From Glaciecola sp. KUL10 (GTDB taxonomy: Bacteria > Pseudomonadota > Gammaproteobacteria > Enterobacterales > Alteromonadaceae): a DNA stretch of 64,000 nucleotides. The stretch covers positions 186,001-250,000 of the forward strand of contig NZ_BGNG01000001.1 of NCBI RefSeq assembly GCF_003203515.1, written 5' to 3'. Shown piece after piece: positions 17,276 through 27,627 of this stretch (positions within the stretch are counted from its first letter, which is position 1; each line of letters starts with the position of its first letter). The notes beneath the pieces are model-generated. The model was not told the DNA's origin and made no database searches. It saw nothing but the letters and a program-made list of their open reading frames with translations. The translations under genes and the position numbers were made by a program.

Positions 17276-17767
17276 ATGCAAGAATCTGATGTTAAGCCTT
17301 GGTATAAACAATTTTATCCATGGATGCTTATTTGTATTCCTTTATCCTCCTTTATTGTGGGTGGTTTTGTCATTAAATTTGCCACTGATGGGACGAATAC
17401 CTTAGTTGTTGATGATTACTATAAAGAAGGTAAATCAATAAATGCCCGCTTAGACAAGCTTGCTAAGGCTGAAGAATTGGGAATTCGTACAACCTTAACA
17501 ACTAATGAGTCTGGATTTGTAGTTGAGTTTCTTTCCGGAGCGCCTAAAACGGGTGAAGCTTTAAAATTGGATTTTTACCATGTTACTCAACCTGAAAAAG
17601 ACTTCTCTACTTTGTTAACTGCTGATGCCAGTGGTGTTTATCGCAGTAGTAAAGAGTTTATAAATTCTGGCAAATGGAGAATCCGGTTAACGCCAATGGA
17701 CGAACAGTGGAAACTACAACGTATGGTGGTCTTGCCACAAAGTAGCAAGATTACGCTAGAGCCTTAA
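17276..17767 (+). CDS. fixH: FixH/CcoH-family cbb3 assembly protein
   Basis: 163 residues, one N-terminal membrane helix (PWMLICIPLSSFIVGGFVIKF) and a periplasmic beta domain starting VVDDYYKEGKSIN, a strong FixH hallmark, ending GKWRIRLTPMDEQWKL. FixH works with FixI in delivering copper to the oxidase. The usual ccoG gene between ccoP and fixH is absent here. ccoI starts 7 bp after. Confidence 0.93.
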   Translation: MQESDVKPWYKQFYPWMLICIPLSSFIVGGFVIKFATDGTNTLVVDDYYKEGKSINARLDKLAKAEELGIRTTLTTNESGFVVEFLSGAPKTGEALKLDFYHVTQPEKDFSTLLTADASGVYRSSKEFINSGKWRIRLTPMDEQWKLQRMVVLPQSSKITLEP

Positions 17768-17774
17768 CACTTTA

Positions 17775-20192
17775 ATGAGTATTCAAATCCCAGAGGGGCA
17801 CTGTTTTCATTGTGGCTTGCCAAATGTAGAAGGTGACCGCTACCCCGCTACCATATTAAAAATTGAACGTTTGATGTGTTGTCCCGGCTGTCAAGCAGTT
17901 GCCACAGCAATTGTTAATAATGGCCTTGAAAGTTATTACGAATTTCGGACCGAAACAGCGGCTAGAGGCGATGCAGCGCTAGATAACGCATTGTCCCAAC
18001 TAGCTGTTTATGACGAACCCGAACTTCAAGAAGAATTTGTATTCGATGTTGGAAAACATAAAGAAATACGGCTTACAGTGGAAGGTATTACTTGCGCTGC
18101 TTGTGGTTGGTTAATCGAAAAGCAGCTTTCAAAAGTTAAAGGGTTAAAGCAAGTCTCAGTAAACGTGGCTGCAAGACGAGCATTAGTTACATGGGATGAT
18201 ACTGAGGTTAAGCTATCTTCGATTTTGAATCGACTAAAACAAATTGGTTATGAGTCTTTACCTTTTCAATCTGATCAGCATGAAGCTTCTTATCAAAGTG
18301 AACAGAAGTCTTATCTTAAAAAGCTAGGATTAGCGGGTTTGATGACCATGCAGGTTATGATGCTTGCAATGGGACAGTACTTTGATTTATTTGGGAATAT
18401 CGATAATGAAATGCAGCGATATTTTAATTGGATAAGCTTAATCTTAACGACGCCAGTAGTTTTATTTAGTGGTAGTGTATTTTATGTCTCCGCGCTAAAA
18501 GCCGTATTAGCTAAAACGGTCAATATGGATATTCCAGTCACAATTGCAATTGTGGCAACCTACATTGCGGGCATTATCGCAGTCAATAAAGATACTGGTG
18601 AAGTGTACTTTGAATCAATCTGCATGTTTATATTTTTCTTATTGATCAGTCGATTTTTAGAACATCGTTCGCGTCATAAAGCCACGCAAATATCATCAAA
18701 CATGCTTAAGTACATTCCGGTAACGGCAAATAAATGGATGGGTGAAAAGATTGAATCAGTCCTAGCAAAGCAATTAAAAGTTGGTGATCTTGTATTGGTG
18801 AAAGCGGGTGAGACAATTCCGATTGATGGAATTGTTACTGGTGGAATCGCACATGTCGATGAAAGCATGTTAACGGGTGAATTTGAACCAGTAAAAAAGC
18901 AGCTAAACTCAATGGTCTATGGTGGGACTCTGAACCAAGATGGACAGATTAGCCTTAAGGTTACCAGTACACTTAAACATGCGATGGTAAATCAGATCCT
19001 TCGCTTGCAGGAAACCGCCCTAGCCTCAAAACCGAGCGTAGCACTGGTTGCCGATAAGTTATCACGATATTTTGTTATCGCAGTTTTAGCAATATCAGCG
19101 CTAACCTATACTTACTGGTCTAGCCAAGGTAACCCTGAAGCCTTTTGGATTTGTATTTCTATACTTGTAGCGACATGTCCATGTGCGCTTGGATTAGCTA
19201 CACCATCCGCCTTGACCTGCGCGATGGCAAAGTTAAATCGCACTGGTATTTTGATAAAACGAGCTGATGCATTGGAGCAGCTTACTCATGTAACAGATGT
19301 GATTTTTGATAAGACTGGAACGCTCACCGAAGGTAAGTTTACTTTAGTCAGTAAATGGTTAGATACCAACACAATGACAGAGGAAGAAATCTTATTGTTT
19401 GCAAGCAGTCTCGAACAGTGTTCAGAGCACCCTATTTCAAGTGCTTTTCCCGTTGAACAAGCAAAAGCCGTTGAGCAAGTTGAAATAGTCATTGGCAATG
19501 GTATCAAAGGAATAATTGACCAAAAACTTTGTGTAATTGGCTCGGCTAGCTTCTTGAGCAAACACCTATCAGACTTTAATGGTCAAGTACAACAGCTTGG
19601 TTTAGATTCACCGCAGGAAGCAAACGTGTTCTTTTCTGTAAATAAGCAATTAATAGCCGCTTTCTCAGTGTGTGACGCGGTTAAAAAAGATGTTTCTTCG
19701 GTAATTAAAAATCTAGACCAATATACAACAACAATTTTAAGTGGTGATAGCAAAAACAATGTCGAGAGTATCGCTACGAACTTGGGTATTAAAAATAAGT
19801 TTAGTCAGTGTTCGCCGAAACAAAAGCTAGATTATATTGCTAAATTACAAATAGAAAATAAAGTCACATTAATGGTTGGTGACGGTATAAATGATGCGCC
19901 TGTTTTGGCAGCATCGAACGTTTCAGTTGCAGTCGGAAATGCTTCAGACCTAGCACGAAATGCAGCCGATGTGATCTTAATCAGTGGAAACTTACCAACA
20001 TTATTAGATGTTATTGCAATGGCAAAACGTACAAAACGCAAAATAAAGCAAAATATTGCATGGGCACTTTCGTACAATTTATTAGTCTTACCCTTTGCTA
20101 TGATGGGTGTTTTGACACCATGGCAAGCGGCATTAGGTATGTCCCTAAGCTCAATTATTGTGGTTTATAATTCAACTCGATTAATGCGCTAG
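17775..20192 (+). CDS. ccoI: Copper-exporting P1B-type ATPase for cbb3 assembly
   Basis: 805 residues. An N-terminal CFHCG/CCPGC zinc-finger-like extension typical of FixI, one HMA metal-binding domain (GITCAACGWLIE), eight membrane helices with the CPC motif in ATCPCALGLATP, phosphorylation site DKTGT (D512), SEHP, and the hinge GDGINDAP. It moves Cu(I) toward the periplasm for CuB of CcoN. Follows fixH with 7 bp spacing. Confidence 0.97.
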   Translation: MSIQIPEGHCFHCGLPNVEGDRYPATILKIERLMCCPGCQAVATAIVNNGLESYYEFRTETAARGDAALDNALSQLAVYDEPELQEEFVFDVGKHKEIRLTVEGITCAACGWLIEKQLSKVKGLKQVSVNVAARRALVTWDDTEVKLSSILNRLKQIGYESLPFQSDQHEASYQSEQKSYLKKLGLAGLMTMQVMMLAMGQYFDLFGNIDNEMQRYFNWISLILTTPVVLFSGSVFYVSALKAVLAKTVNMDIPVTIAIVATYIAGIIAVNKDTGEVYFESICMFIFFLLISRFLEHRSRHKATQISSNMLKYIPVTANKWMGEKIESVLAKQLKVGDLVLVKAGETIPIDGIVTGGIAHVDESMLTGEFEPVKKQLNSMVYGGTLNQDGQISLKVTSTLKHAMVNQILRLQETALASKPSVALVADKLSRYFVIAVLAISALTYTYWSSQGNPEAFWICISILVATCPCALGLATPSALTCAMAKLNRTGILIKRADALEQLTHVTDVIFDKTGTLTEGKFTLVSKWLDTNTMTEEEILLFASSLEQCSEHPISSAFPVEQAKAVEQVEIVIGNGIKGIIDQKLCVIGSASFLSKHLSDFNGQVQQLGLDSPQEANVFFSVNKQLIAAFSVCDAVKKDVSSVIKNLDQYTTTILSGDSKNNVESIATNLGIKNKFSQCSPKQKLDYIAKLQIENKVTLMVGDGINDAPVLAASNVSVAVGNASDLARNAADVILISGNLPTLLDVIAMAKRTKRKIKQNIAWALSYNLLVLPFAMMGVLTPWQAALGMSLSSIIVVYNSTRLMR

Positions 20193-20238
20193 ACTGCATA
20201 TGTATAGTTAATATCGAGCTTAAAATAAGGATTCAGGT

Positions 20239-20427
20239 TTGAGCATCATTTATGTGTTAATTCCCTTGGCGATTATTATTGTAGGAATAGCAATATTAGT
20301 TTTCTTCTGGGCGGTGAAATCCAATCAATTTGATGACCTCGAAAGGCAGGGGTACAGCATTCTTTTTGATGATGATTTAAAAAAAGACACGCCGAAATCA
20401 GAAGATAAAAAGCAATTGAATGACTAA
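20239..20427 (+). CDS. ccoS: cbb3-type oxidase assembly protein CcoS
   Basis: 62 residues with a TTG start at 20239 preceded by AAGGATTCAGG. One membrane helix (YVLIPLAIIIVGIAILVFFWAV) and the family segment AVKSNQFDDLERQGYSILFDDD. CcoS is needed for cofactor insertion. It overlaps the next gene by 8 bp. Confidence 0.95.
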   Translation: MSIIYVLIPLAIIIVGIAILVFFWAVKSNQFDDLERQGYSILFDDDLKKDTPKSEDKKQLND

Positions 20428-21088
20428 CCTAGATATCTTATCGGCTTTTTTAATTGGTCTTGCAGGTACCGTTCATTGCGTGGGTATGTGCGGTGGTGTT
20501 GCAATGGCTTTCTCGACTGCAATCCCTAAATCTACTAATCGAACTTACTATCATCTGGCTTATAATTTTGGGCGTATAAGTAGCTATGTAATAGCAGGCA
20601 CTGCAGTTGGCTACTTAGGTAGTTTAGGTGAAGCGAGATTAAATATAGCGTTCCCAATTTTATCCTTTATTAGTGCATTGTTTTTGTTAATGATGGGCTT
20701 ATACATCGGCCAGTGGTGGATGGGGCTCAGCCGTTTAGAAGCAATCGGTAAGTATTTGTGGCGTTATATAAGTCCATTAAGTAAGCGATTTCTGCCATTT
20801 AGAACAGTTTTTCATGCTTATTTTTATGGTGGTGTATGGGGTTGGTTACCCTGTGGATTAGTATATTCAGCGCTTGTCTGGTCAATGAGCTCTGGGGGGG
20901 CACAACAAGGTGCACTTGTTATGCTATTTTTTGGTTTGGGTACCCTACCTGCTTTATTAGCAACGGGTATTGGAAGTGATTTAATTAAGAGTCTGTTAAC
21001 AAATAGCCTTACGAGAAAAATACTATCCTTTAGTCTTATTTTTTCATCGCTTTACTTGCTTTTCAATATCATAAAGCGTACAACATAA
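20420..21088 (+). CDS. Sulfite exporter TauE/SafE-family protein of the cbb3 cluster (CcoA/YfcA-like copper route)
   Basis: 222 residues with about six membrane helices and the metal-type motif HCVGMCGG near the N-terminus (residues 19-26). This COG2836 family is routinely encoded with ccoI and ccoS and is taken to help copper supply or oxidase maturation; direct function is not settled. Coupled to ccoS by overlapping codons, and followed by fnr after 28 bp. Confidence 0.85.
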   Translation: MTNLDILSAFLIGLAGTVHCVGMCGGVAMAFSTAIPKSTNRTYYHLAYNFGRISSYVIAGTAVGYLGSLGEARLNIAFPILSFISALFLLMMGLYIGQWWMGLSRLEAIGKYLWRYISPLSKRFLPFRTVFHAYFYGGVWGWLPCGLVYSALVWSMSSGGAQQGALVMLFFGLGTLPALLATGIGSDLIKSLLTNSLTRKILSFSLIFSSLYLLFNIIKRTT

Positions 21089-21116
21089 GTTGTAAATTAT
21101 TCAATAGAGTTAAACC

Positions 21117-21854
21117 ATGTCCAAGGGATCAGAACTATCCATTCATTGTCAGAGTTGTAGTTTTAGTCACCTGTGTCTTCCAGTTAGTTTAAATAAATCA
21201 GAACTTGATTCTCTGGACGATATCATTGAACGTAAAAGACCACTCCATAAAAACGACAAGTTAGTGAGCAGTGGCGACGAGTTCAAGTCTCTATACGCCG
21301 TTAGAACTGGCTCATTCAAATCTTATGTAAGTGATAAAGACGGTGCTGAACAAATCATTGGTTTTCATTTTCCGGGTGATATCGTTGGTTTTGATGCGCT
21401 AAAAGATAATGCTCATCAAAGTTTTACTCAGGCGTTAGAAACCGCAATGGTGTGTGAACTTCCATATGAAACGCTCGATACAATGTCAGTTAAGTTTCCT
21501 AAATTGCGCCAACAAATTATGCGTTTTATGAGTGCGGAAATTAAACATGATCATGATTTAATGATGTTATTGAGTAAAAGAAGCGCAGAGGAAAGACTAT
21601 TACACTTTTTAAGTCACCTATCTCAGCGCTTTGAAGAACGCGGTTTTTCTGCCAAGCAATTTAATTTATCTATGACACGAAACGAGATTGGTAATTATTT
21701 GGGGCTTACTGTCGAAACGATTTCTCGTTTATTAACACGCTTTCAAAAAGAAGCCCTTATAAATGTCGAAGGTAAGCTCATCACAATTCTAGATTTAGAT
21801 GGGGTTTATCAGCGCTTACCGGATATGGAAATTCCTGTTAAAGCAGTTCGATAA
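21117..21854 (+). CDS. fnr: Oxygen-responsive regulator Fnr
   Basis: 245 residues, CRP/FNR fold. The 4Fe-4S ligands C11, C14, C20 and C113 have exactly the E. coli Fnr spacing (20, 23, 29, 122). The C-terminal HTH carries ETISRLLTR with the DNA-reading Glu, Ser and Arg. It senses O2 by cluster loss and switches anaerobic and microaerobic genes. Its own box precedes ccoN, so this end of the cluster regulates the other. Confidence 0.96.
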   Translation: MSKGSELSIHCQSCSFSHLCLPVSLNKSELDSLDDIIERKRPLHKNDKLVSSGDEFKSLYAVRTGSFKSYVSDKDGAEQIIGFHFPGDIVGFDALKDNAHQSFTQALETAMVCELPYETLDTMSVKFPKLRQQIMRFMSAEIKHDHDLMMLLSKRSAEERLLHFLSHLSQRFEERGFSAKQFNLSMTRNEIGNYLGLTVETISRLLTRFQKEALINVEGKLITILDLDGVYQRLPDMEIPVKAVR

Positions 21855-21967
21855 TTTCAAAAATCCATTCTGATATCTAAGAACCGATATGTAGTTGCAC
21901 TGTTGGTGTGCTAGTGTTTATTTATACTGTATAATCTCGTGTAATATCTAAAAATAAAACACACAAA

Positions 21968-22867
21968 ATGTCAGTTAAATCAAAGCAAACATACAGTTTT
22001 AATAAATTACAAAAAAGAATTCGAAGAGACACCGGCAAAGCTGTTATTGATTATTCAATGATCGAAGATGGTGATCATGTAATGGTATGTCTGTCAGGCG
22101 GCAAAGATAGCTACACCCTGTTAGATACCCTACTCTATCTCAAAAAAGTAGCGCCAATCAACTTTTCTATAGTTGCGGTAAACTTGGATCAAAAACAACC
22201 CGGTTTTCCCGAACATGTCCTGCCTGAATATTTATCATCAATTGGTGTTGATTTTAAAATTGTAGAAGAGGATACCTATTCAATCGTTGTAGATAAAATT
22301 GAAGCGGGTAAAACAACTTGCTCGTTATGCTCGAGATTGCGACGCGGTATTTTGTATAAAACTGCAAAAGAACTAGGTGCGACAAAGGTAGCTTTAGGTC
22401 ACCATCGAGATGATATGCTGGAAACACTATTTTTAAATATGTTTTATGGCGGCAGGCTAAAATCAATGCCCCCAAAACTGATTAGCGATAATGGTGAACA
22501 TACCGTTATTCGACCACTTGCTTACTGTAACGAGTCAGATATTAATAACTATTCTCAACAGATGAAGTTTCCCATTATTCCTTGTAATTTATGTGGCTCT
22601 CAAGAAAACCTGCAGCGAAAAAATATAAAAATGATGCTTCAAGACTGGCAAAAACGATTTCCTGGTCGTATTGAATCAATGGCAAAGTCTTTGCAAAATG
22701 TTGTGCCATCACATCTTGCTGATAAATCACTCTTTGACTTTAATGAAATGAGCATAATTTCAAGCTCACAAAGCGAAGGTGATACTGCTTTTGATCAACC
22801 AGATCTAAAAGCTGAAAATCATACTATATCGATACAAGACGAGATTAGTATAGTCGAGCTGAAATAA
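21968..22867 (+). CDS. ttcA: tRNA 2-thiocytidine(32) synthetase TtcA
   Basis: 299 residues. PP-loop SGGKDS (about 44-49) for adenylation of C32, and the two CxxC pairs [10 protein letters not shown] and [12 protein letters not shown] that hold the 4Fe-4S cluster. It thiolates cytidine 32 of certain tRNAs. Next to fnr as in many gammaproteobacteria. Confidence 0.96.
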   Translation: MSVKSKQTYSFNKLQKRIRRDTGKAVIDYSMIEDGDHVMVCLSGGKDSYTLLDTLLYLKKVAPINFSIVAVNLDQKQPGFPEHVLPEYLSSIGVDFKIVEEDTYSIVVDKIEAGKTTCSLCSRLRRGILYKTAKELGATKVALGHHRDDMLETLFLNMFYGGRLKSMPPKLISDNGEHTVIRPLAYCNESDINNYSQQMKFPIIPCNLCGSQENLQRKNIKMMLQDWQKRFPGRIESMAKSLQNVVPSHLADKSLFDFNEMSIISSSQSEGDTAFDQPDLKAENHTISIQDEISIVELK

Positions 22868-22883
22868 TAATGAGTTTAAGAAT

Positions 22884-23786
22884 ATGAAAATTGGTTTGGC
22901 ATTAGGGGCTGGTGCTGCTCGAGGTTGGGCCCACATTGGTATTATCAAGGCATTGGAAAAAGCGGGAGTCAAAATTGATGTAGTCGCTGGTTGCTCTATC
23001 GGTGCATATGTCGGTGCGGCTTACGCTAGTGGTAAACTTGACGAACTCGAAGCGTGGTCAAACTCTCTTACTGAGTGGCAAGTGTTTAGGCTACTTGGTG
23101 TTGGTTTCAAGCGCGGTGGCTTAGCAAGCGGCGAAAAAGTCTTTGATAAATTAGAAAAAGATTTTTGTGCGCAAACGTTTGAAGAAATGAATATTCCCTT
23201 TGCAGCCGTTGCTACTGATCTTTACTCGGGTAAAGAAGTTGTTTTCAATCAAGGAGCTATTGGTCAAGCCATTCAAGCTAGCTGCGCGATACCTGCATTA
23301 TTCTCCCCTGTTCAATATGAAAACCGCTGGTTGGTGGATGGAGCAGTTGTAAATCCAGTTCCAGTAAACCAATGCCGGCAGTTAGGTGCTGACTTCGTTA
23401 TCGCCATCAACTTAAGTGCCGACTTTAGACCTCAACGAATTGCTGAGTTTGCAAAAGAACACGAAGAAAATCTCAAAAAAAGTGAAGAAGTCGTTGAAAG
23501 AAATGCCTCCAGTTTCGTCAAGCAGTGGTTCGCAAGTGATAAACGTGATTCAAGCCAACAAAACCCTCCCCCCAGTATCATTGGTGTGATGAGTAGCTCA
23601 TTAGAAATACTTCAAGCTCGAGTTACACGCTCTAGATTGGCAGGTGATCCACCTGACATTTTAATTGAGCCGCAATTGCGAAACGTCGGCTTATTAGAAT
23701 TTCATCGGGCGAAAGAGTTAAATGAAAAAGGTGCGGAAAGTGTTGATAGACTTTCCGCTCAAATTGCTTATCAATTGGGAATTTAG
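22884..23786 (+). CDS. rssA: Patatin-like phospholipase (RssA-type)
   Basis: 300 residues. Oxyanion motif GAGAARG, nucleophile elbow GCSIG (about S47), and the catalytic Asp in VDGAVVNPVPV. Length and arrangement match RssA. Probable cytosolic lipid hydrolase. Starts 16 bp after ttcA, likely in the same transcript. Confidence 0.87.
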   Translation: MKIGLALGAGAARGWAHIGIIKALEKAGVKIDVVAGCSIGAYVGAAYASGKLDELEAWSNSLTEWQVFRLLGVGFKRGGLASGEKVFDKLEKDFCAQTFEEMNIPFAAVATDLYSGKEVVFNQGAIGQAIQASCAIPALFSPVQYENRWLVDGAVVNPVPVNQCRQLGADFVIAINLSADFRPQRIAEFAKEHEENLKKSEEVVERNASSFVKQWFASDKRDSSQQNPPPSIIGVMSSSLEILQARVTRSRLAGDPPDILIEPQLRNVGLLEFHRAKELNEKGAESVDRLSAQIAYQLGI

Positions 23787-23796
23787 TTACATTAAC

Positions 23797-24447
23797 CTAC
23801 TTTGACGCTAATGCAGTTATTCTAAGTGGCATTGAGGGAAGCTCAAGCACGTCAAGTTCGTTGAGTCTTCCCTCACTTAAATTCATTGTTCCAGCTATGA
23901 TGCGATCTTGGTCACCAAGTATGACTGAGAGGTCTTGATCTGCAAATTGAATGGTTAGGCCTTTAACTGTCGGCATCATGAACGATAAAAAACTGCCCAT
24001 TTCATTGAAAAATGCTTGGTATTGCTGATAGATACTAGTTAATTCCTGACTCGTATAAGTCGCTTTAAGTAACTCAGGCTTTGTCTCTAATTGAACAGAC
24101 ATATCGCACTTGTTCGCAGCTTCTTGAATATCAACTACCACCAAGGCATTGGCTAGTCTTAGTGCTTTTTCTGATTGAATAGTAAAACGGTTTTCAGGGC
24201 TTACAATCAACGGAATTTGCTGCTTTTGCGTACTAATGCGAGCCGAGTTAATTGTACAAAGGCGTCCACTTTCTATATGCATAAACCCGAAGGCAAATTG
24301 TAAACCCTTGGTATCTTCATTGTTTAATTTTCGGACATGGCTATAAAACGACTTATAGCTGACTTCAATTTCTTCTGATTTTATGTCGTTACTACCTAAT
24401 GCAAGTAAACCCGATATTAAAAAAGTTTTTAAGTAGTTAAGCTTCAT
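23797..24447 (-). CDS. DUF2987 family exported protein
   Basis: 216 residues, signal peptide ending near residue 24 (LALGSNDIKSEE). The body has YKSFYSHVRKLNNED and FGFMHIESGRLCTINSARI, phrases typical of DUF2987 of marine gammaproteobacteria. Function unknown. Its start overlaps the end of the Bax-like gene by 11 bp, so they are coupled. Confidence 0.75.
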   Translation of the reverse strand: MKLNYLKTFLISGLLALGSNDIKSEEIEVSYKSFYSHVRKLNNEDTKGLQFAFGFMHIESGRLCTINSARISTQKQQIPLIVSPENRFTIQSEKALRLANALVVVDIQEAANKCDMSVQLETKPELLKATYTSQELTSIYQQYQAFFNEMGSFLSFMMPTVKGLTIQFADQDLSVILGDQDRIIAGTMNLSEGRLNELDVLELPSMPLRITALASK

Positions 24448-25225
24448 CGTTCATTAAACCCTTGTTTACTCTAATCATTTGCTGTAATTCTTTGATATAC
24501 TCATGCCCTCTTTCAGAATATTTTTGTAAGCCTTCTGACAGAGCAATTGCAGAGATGGCTTTCATATTATCTCTTTGATTTTGTCGAATTCGTCGAAGGT
24601 CGGTATACGCATTATGTCTATTAAGATTAAGCATGTAACTGTGCATAGCGCTAGATAAATCATTAAATTTAGCGACTTCGTGGGTTGCGCCTTTATTTCG
24701 ACGCTTGGGTACAAACCCACAACCTTTTTGGAAACACCACAATCCAAAGAAATTATAACCTTCCCGGGCAAACCGAGAGGTACCCCAAGCAGACTCATTA
24801 GCGGTTTGCACAAGTACCAATTCCACGGGGATAATATCAACTCTTCTCAATAAATTTGAAAACATTAAATTTTTGTCTTGTGTCTCTTCTACTCTATAGT
24901 CTTCTAATAACTGAGATAGTTGCTTGTGCTGTTGTTCAGTGATTTGTTCATTCGCAATGTGTTTTGCCCTCATCGCGTGAATAAAGTCACGTTGCTCTAG
25001 GATAAAAGTATTTTGAGCTTCCACCTCTGGTCGTAAATAAGAGAAAAAAGCCTTCTTTTTATCTCTTACATTGGAATACATCGAAAAATCTGGAACGGGT
25101 GCAGATGCTTCTTCAGAAATAGGATGATCGAGCACTTTTGGTTTTTCAGGTTGTGACAATACTATCGCAAGTATTACTAATGCGATCGATGATAAGCTTA
25201 CCGATATAACCTTTATCTTATGCAT
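24437..25225 (-). CDS. bax: Bax-like N-acetylglucosaminidase-domain protein
   Basis: About 262 residues from the ATG at 25225, which overlaps the upstream stop by 8 bp; an ATG at 25291 would overlap 74 bp and is less likely. One N-terminal membrane helix, then a glucosaminidase fold with ANESAWGTSRFAREGYNFFG, where the Glu is the expected general acid, and KFNDLSSAMHSYMLNLN. Probably trims peptidoglycan from the periplasmic side. Confidence 0.88.
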   Translation of the reverse strand: MHKIKVISVSLSSIALVILAIVLSQPEKPKVLDHPISEEASAPVPDFSMYSNVRDKKKAFFSYLRPEVEAQNTFILEQRDFIHAMRAKHIANEQITEQQHKQLSQLLEDYRVEETQDKNLMFSNLLRRVDIIPVELVLVQTANESAWGTSRFAREGYNFFGLWCFQKGCGFVPKRRNKGATHEVAKFNDLSSAMHSYMLNLNRHNAYTDLRRIRQNQRDNMKAISAIALSEGLQKYSERGHEYIKELQQMIRVNKGLMNDEA

Positions 25226-25967
25226 CAAAATGGGTTTCTCGTATGTTTTGAGTCTGTTTATCTTCTTCAAGCTGTGTTGGTTGTTCTTCACCGCCTACAA
25301 TATCTTGATACAAAATACCAAACACATTGAAATACAAAGGCCCCACCCATACAAACGCCAAGCCCAAGGTCATGATTACCAACATCATTAAAAGTGCGAA
25401 AACTAGTGTAATTAATAAGATATGAAACACGTACTTATGTAGAATTTTGATCGACATAATAATTGCGCTTATTGGACTTAAACCTCTATCGGCAATCAGT
25501 GGGAGTGTAAATTTAGTGGTTAGGTAAAGGTATAAACCCGGCAGAATAAACAGTGCAATACCAAGTGTGATAAGAATTGATGTGACAAGTGAGCCCAGAG
25601 CTAACAAGAGACTTAAAGATAAAAGTGAGAAAACATTCCCCGCAGTTGTCTTTTGTCCTCTCGCATTTTTAATACCCATCATGATAATACCAGCAATTAA
25701 AGGAGCTAGTGCCAAGGTAAAAATAATATTGATAATAGAGGATTCACTTTGTTCTAGTGAATTGAAGTCCTCAATAGTTTGAATGCCATACACTTCAACA
25801 ATTAGCATACCCAGTACGGTCAAAGCAAAGAACAATACAAATATTGCCTGTACCATACTTGTAAAATTCTTTTTAGTTAAGTCATTAGCACGTTCAAAAA
25901 CATTTTTTATGCTCAACTGGTAGCGTCCAGATAACGCCTTTTCAAATTGACTATCGTGTTTATTCAT
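25218..25967 (-). CDS. Polytopic membrane protein of unknown function (YciC-like)
   Basis: 249 residues with about six hydrophobic helices between 38 and 222 and a polar tail. No catalytic motif; the layout resembles the glycerophosphodiesterase-membrane-domain/YciC type. Stop overlaps the start of the bax gene. Function unknown. Confidence 0.6.
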   Translation of the reverse strand: MNKHDSQFEKALSGRYQLSIKNVFERANDLTKKNFTSMVQAIFVLFFALTVLGMLIVEVYGIQTIEDFNSLEQSESSIINIIFTLALAPLIAGIIMMGIKNARGQKTTAGNVFSLLSLSLLLALGSLVTSILITLGIALFILPGLYLYLTTKFTLPLIADRGLSPISAIIMSIKILHKYVFHILLITLVFALLMMLVIMTLGLAFVWVGPLYFNVFGILYQDIVGGEEQPTQLEEDKQTQNIRETHFDA

Positions 25968-25988
25968 TACTTTTTTAAGACAATAAAA

Positions 25989-26621
25989 CTAATTACCTAA
26001 TATTAACATAGCTGCCATAATAATGAGTACCAAACCCATAACGCGATCAAATATATGTGCTTTCTTAATGTAAAACTTTCGGATTTTTTCACTACTGATA
26101 AAAACAGATAAGGCGCAAAACCAAACCGCTGTAGCGAACGCCATGTAAATGCCATAGATAAGTTTATGTTCGACCGGCGTAGTAGTTGAGATGGCGACTG
26201 TAAATACAGACAAAAAGAATAAGGTAGCTTTAGGATTAAGTCCGTTTGTAATGAACCCTAACGAAAAGCACTTAAATATTGAATATGTGTTTGTCGTCAT
26301 ATGTATAGGTTGGTTGTGTGAATCAGTATCTGGTTGGCTTCTAATTGCATTAACCCCAATCCAACACAAATATGCAGCAGCTGCGTATAAAAGGACATTA
26401 AACAACCAAGGTGTTGCTTTTATTAAAATACTGATGCCAACTAAAGAATAGGTTACATGCAATAAAATACCACTGCCAATGCCTATACTCGTCCAAATAG
26501 CGGGTGTCCTACCCTTTTGAATACTTTGCTTAAGCACCACCGCGAAATCAGGGCCTGGGCTGGCTACTGCAAAAAAATGCACAATAGCAATTGTCATAAA
26601 TTCGGCCCAATTAAATTCCAT
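25989..26621 (-). CDS. LysE/RhtB-family amino-acid exporter
   Basis: 210 residues, six helices. The N-terminal HFFAVASPGPDFAVVLKQSI is the RhtB signature. Exports amino acids or related compounds, substrate not predictable. Its start is 3 bp past the sulfurtransferase stop, so both share a transcript. Confidence 0.9.
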   Translation of the reverse strand: MEFNWAEFMTIAIVHFFAVASPGPDFAVVLKQSIQKGRTPAIWTSIGIGSGILLHVTYSLVGISILIKATPWLFNVLLYAAAAYLCWIGVNAIRSQPDTDSHNQPIHMTTNTYSIFKCFSLGFITNGLNPKATLFFLSVFTVAISTTTPVEHKLIYGIYMAFATAVWFCALSVFISSEKIRKFYIKKAHIFDRVMGLVLIIMAAMLILGN

Positions 26622-26624
26622 CTA

Positions 26625-27488
26625 TTATTTCTCAACTTTAAATTTATTATCAGCACCCCACTCTGACCATGAGCCATCGTAAACACTTAAGACTGTAGCA
26701 AGTTGTGTCTTTGATGATAATACTTCAAAGGCACTTTGCGCTAAGATACACGCGGTCACACCACTACCGCATGAAAATATCAGCTCTTTTTTATGTAAAT
26801 ATGGTTCAAAAGCTTTTGTCAGTTGAACAAGATCATTCATCCCTTGTCGTGATTGGAGACTAGCGTAGGGTATGTTGATACTTGAAGGAATATGGCCGGA
26901 TCTTAAGTTTGGTCTTGTTTCTTCAGTTAATCCGTTAAACCTTGTTTCGCCTCGGGCATCAATAATACATCGATCGGGGTGATTTATACTATTGGTAACA
27001 TGATGCGCATCGACAAATTGAAACTGTTTTGAGGGCCTAACTGTGAATTTATTTGAGTGATTTATATCGCTTAATTGTTCAGTTGTTGCATACCCCAAAT
27101 CCAACCATTTTGGTAACCCACCATCTATTACAAAAATATTATCGAAACCCATTGTTTTAAACATAAACCAAACACGAGAGGCACAGAGATTTCCAAAATC
27201 ATCATATACAAAAAGCGTATCTGAATTACTAATTCCTAAATTACTAACCTGCGTCTGAAATTGCAAAAAAGGAGGCATCATATTTGACAAACGACTGGTC
27301 GTGTCACAAATGCTGTTTTCAAAATCAAACAATATCGAATTGGGAATGTAGTGAGTTATGTTTAATTCTAAAATGTCTGATGGCTTGCTGTTACACATGC
27401 TATTGAGGGTAGTAAACAAGACCTTAACGTCGGGGTCTTCGCTGAGTTTTTGCTTTGCATCAGATGGAGCGATAAAGCTTTTAAACAT
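26625..27488 (-). CDS. sseA: 3-mercaptopyruvate sulfurtransferase (two rhodanese domains)
   Basis: 287 residues from the ATG at 27488, which has AAAGG 8 bp upstream. Reading further upstream in frame runs into the attL tRNA sequence and is not real. Two rhodanese domains; the active loop is CGSGVTA, the mercaptopyruvate form, not the thiosulfate CRxGx[R/T] form. Transfers sulfur from 3-mercaptopyruvate to acceptors. Confidence 0.93.
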   Translation of the reverse strand: MFKSFIAPSDAKQKLSEDPDVKVLFTTLNSMCNSKPSDILELNITHYIPNSILFDFENSICDTTSRLSNMMPPFLQFQTQVSNLGISNSDTLFVYDDFGNLCASRVWFMFKTMGFDNIFVIDGGLPKWLDLGYATTEQLSDINHSNKFTVRPSKQFQFVDAHHVTNSINHPDRCIIDARGETRFNGLTEETRPNLRSGHIPSSINIPYASLQSRQGMNDLVQLTKAFEPYLHKKELIFSCGSGVTACILAQSAFEVLSSKTQLATVLSVYDGSWSEWGADNKFKVEK

Positions 27489-27566
27489 GAGTATTACCTT
27501 TATTTTTGTCTTATTAGGGTAATATTTTTTAGTGGGGAATTCTATTGTTATCAATATGATAAAAAG

Positions 27567-27627
27567 AAATGGTGCCCGGGGCCGGACTTGAACCGGCACG
27601 TCATTACTGACGAGGGATTTTAAATCC
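27567..27627. other. attL of the prophage: 61-bp core, tRNA-Leu 3' fragment
   Basis: Identical over 61 bp to 63164-63224. It carries the 3' part of tRNA-Leu (CCA end TGG at 27570-27572 through part of the anticodon arm) but lacks the 5' half, so it is not a working tRNA. This is the chromosome-side remnant left when the phage inserted. Confidence 0.96.

Noticed and set aside
27567-27627. Second tRNA-Leu
   Set aside because: Only the 3' part is present; no 5' acceptor or D arm, so it is the attL remnant.
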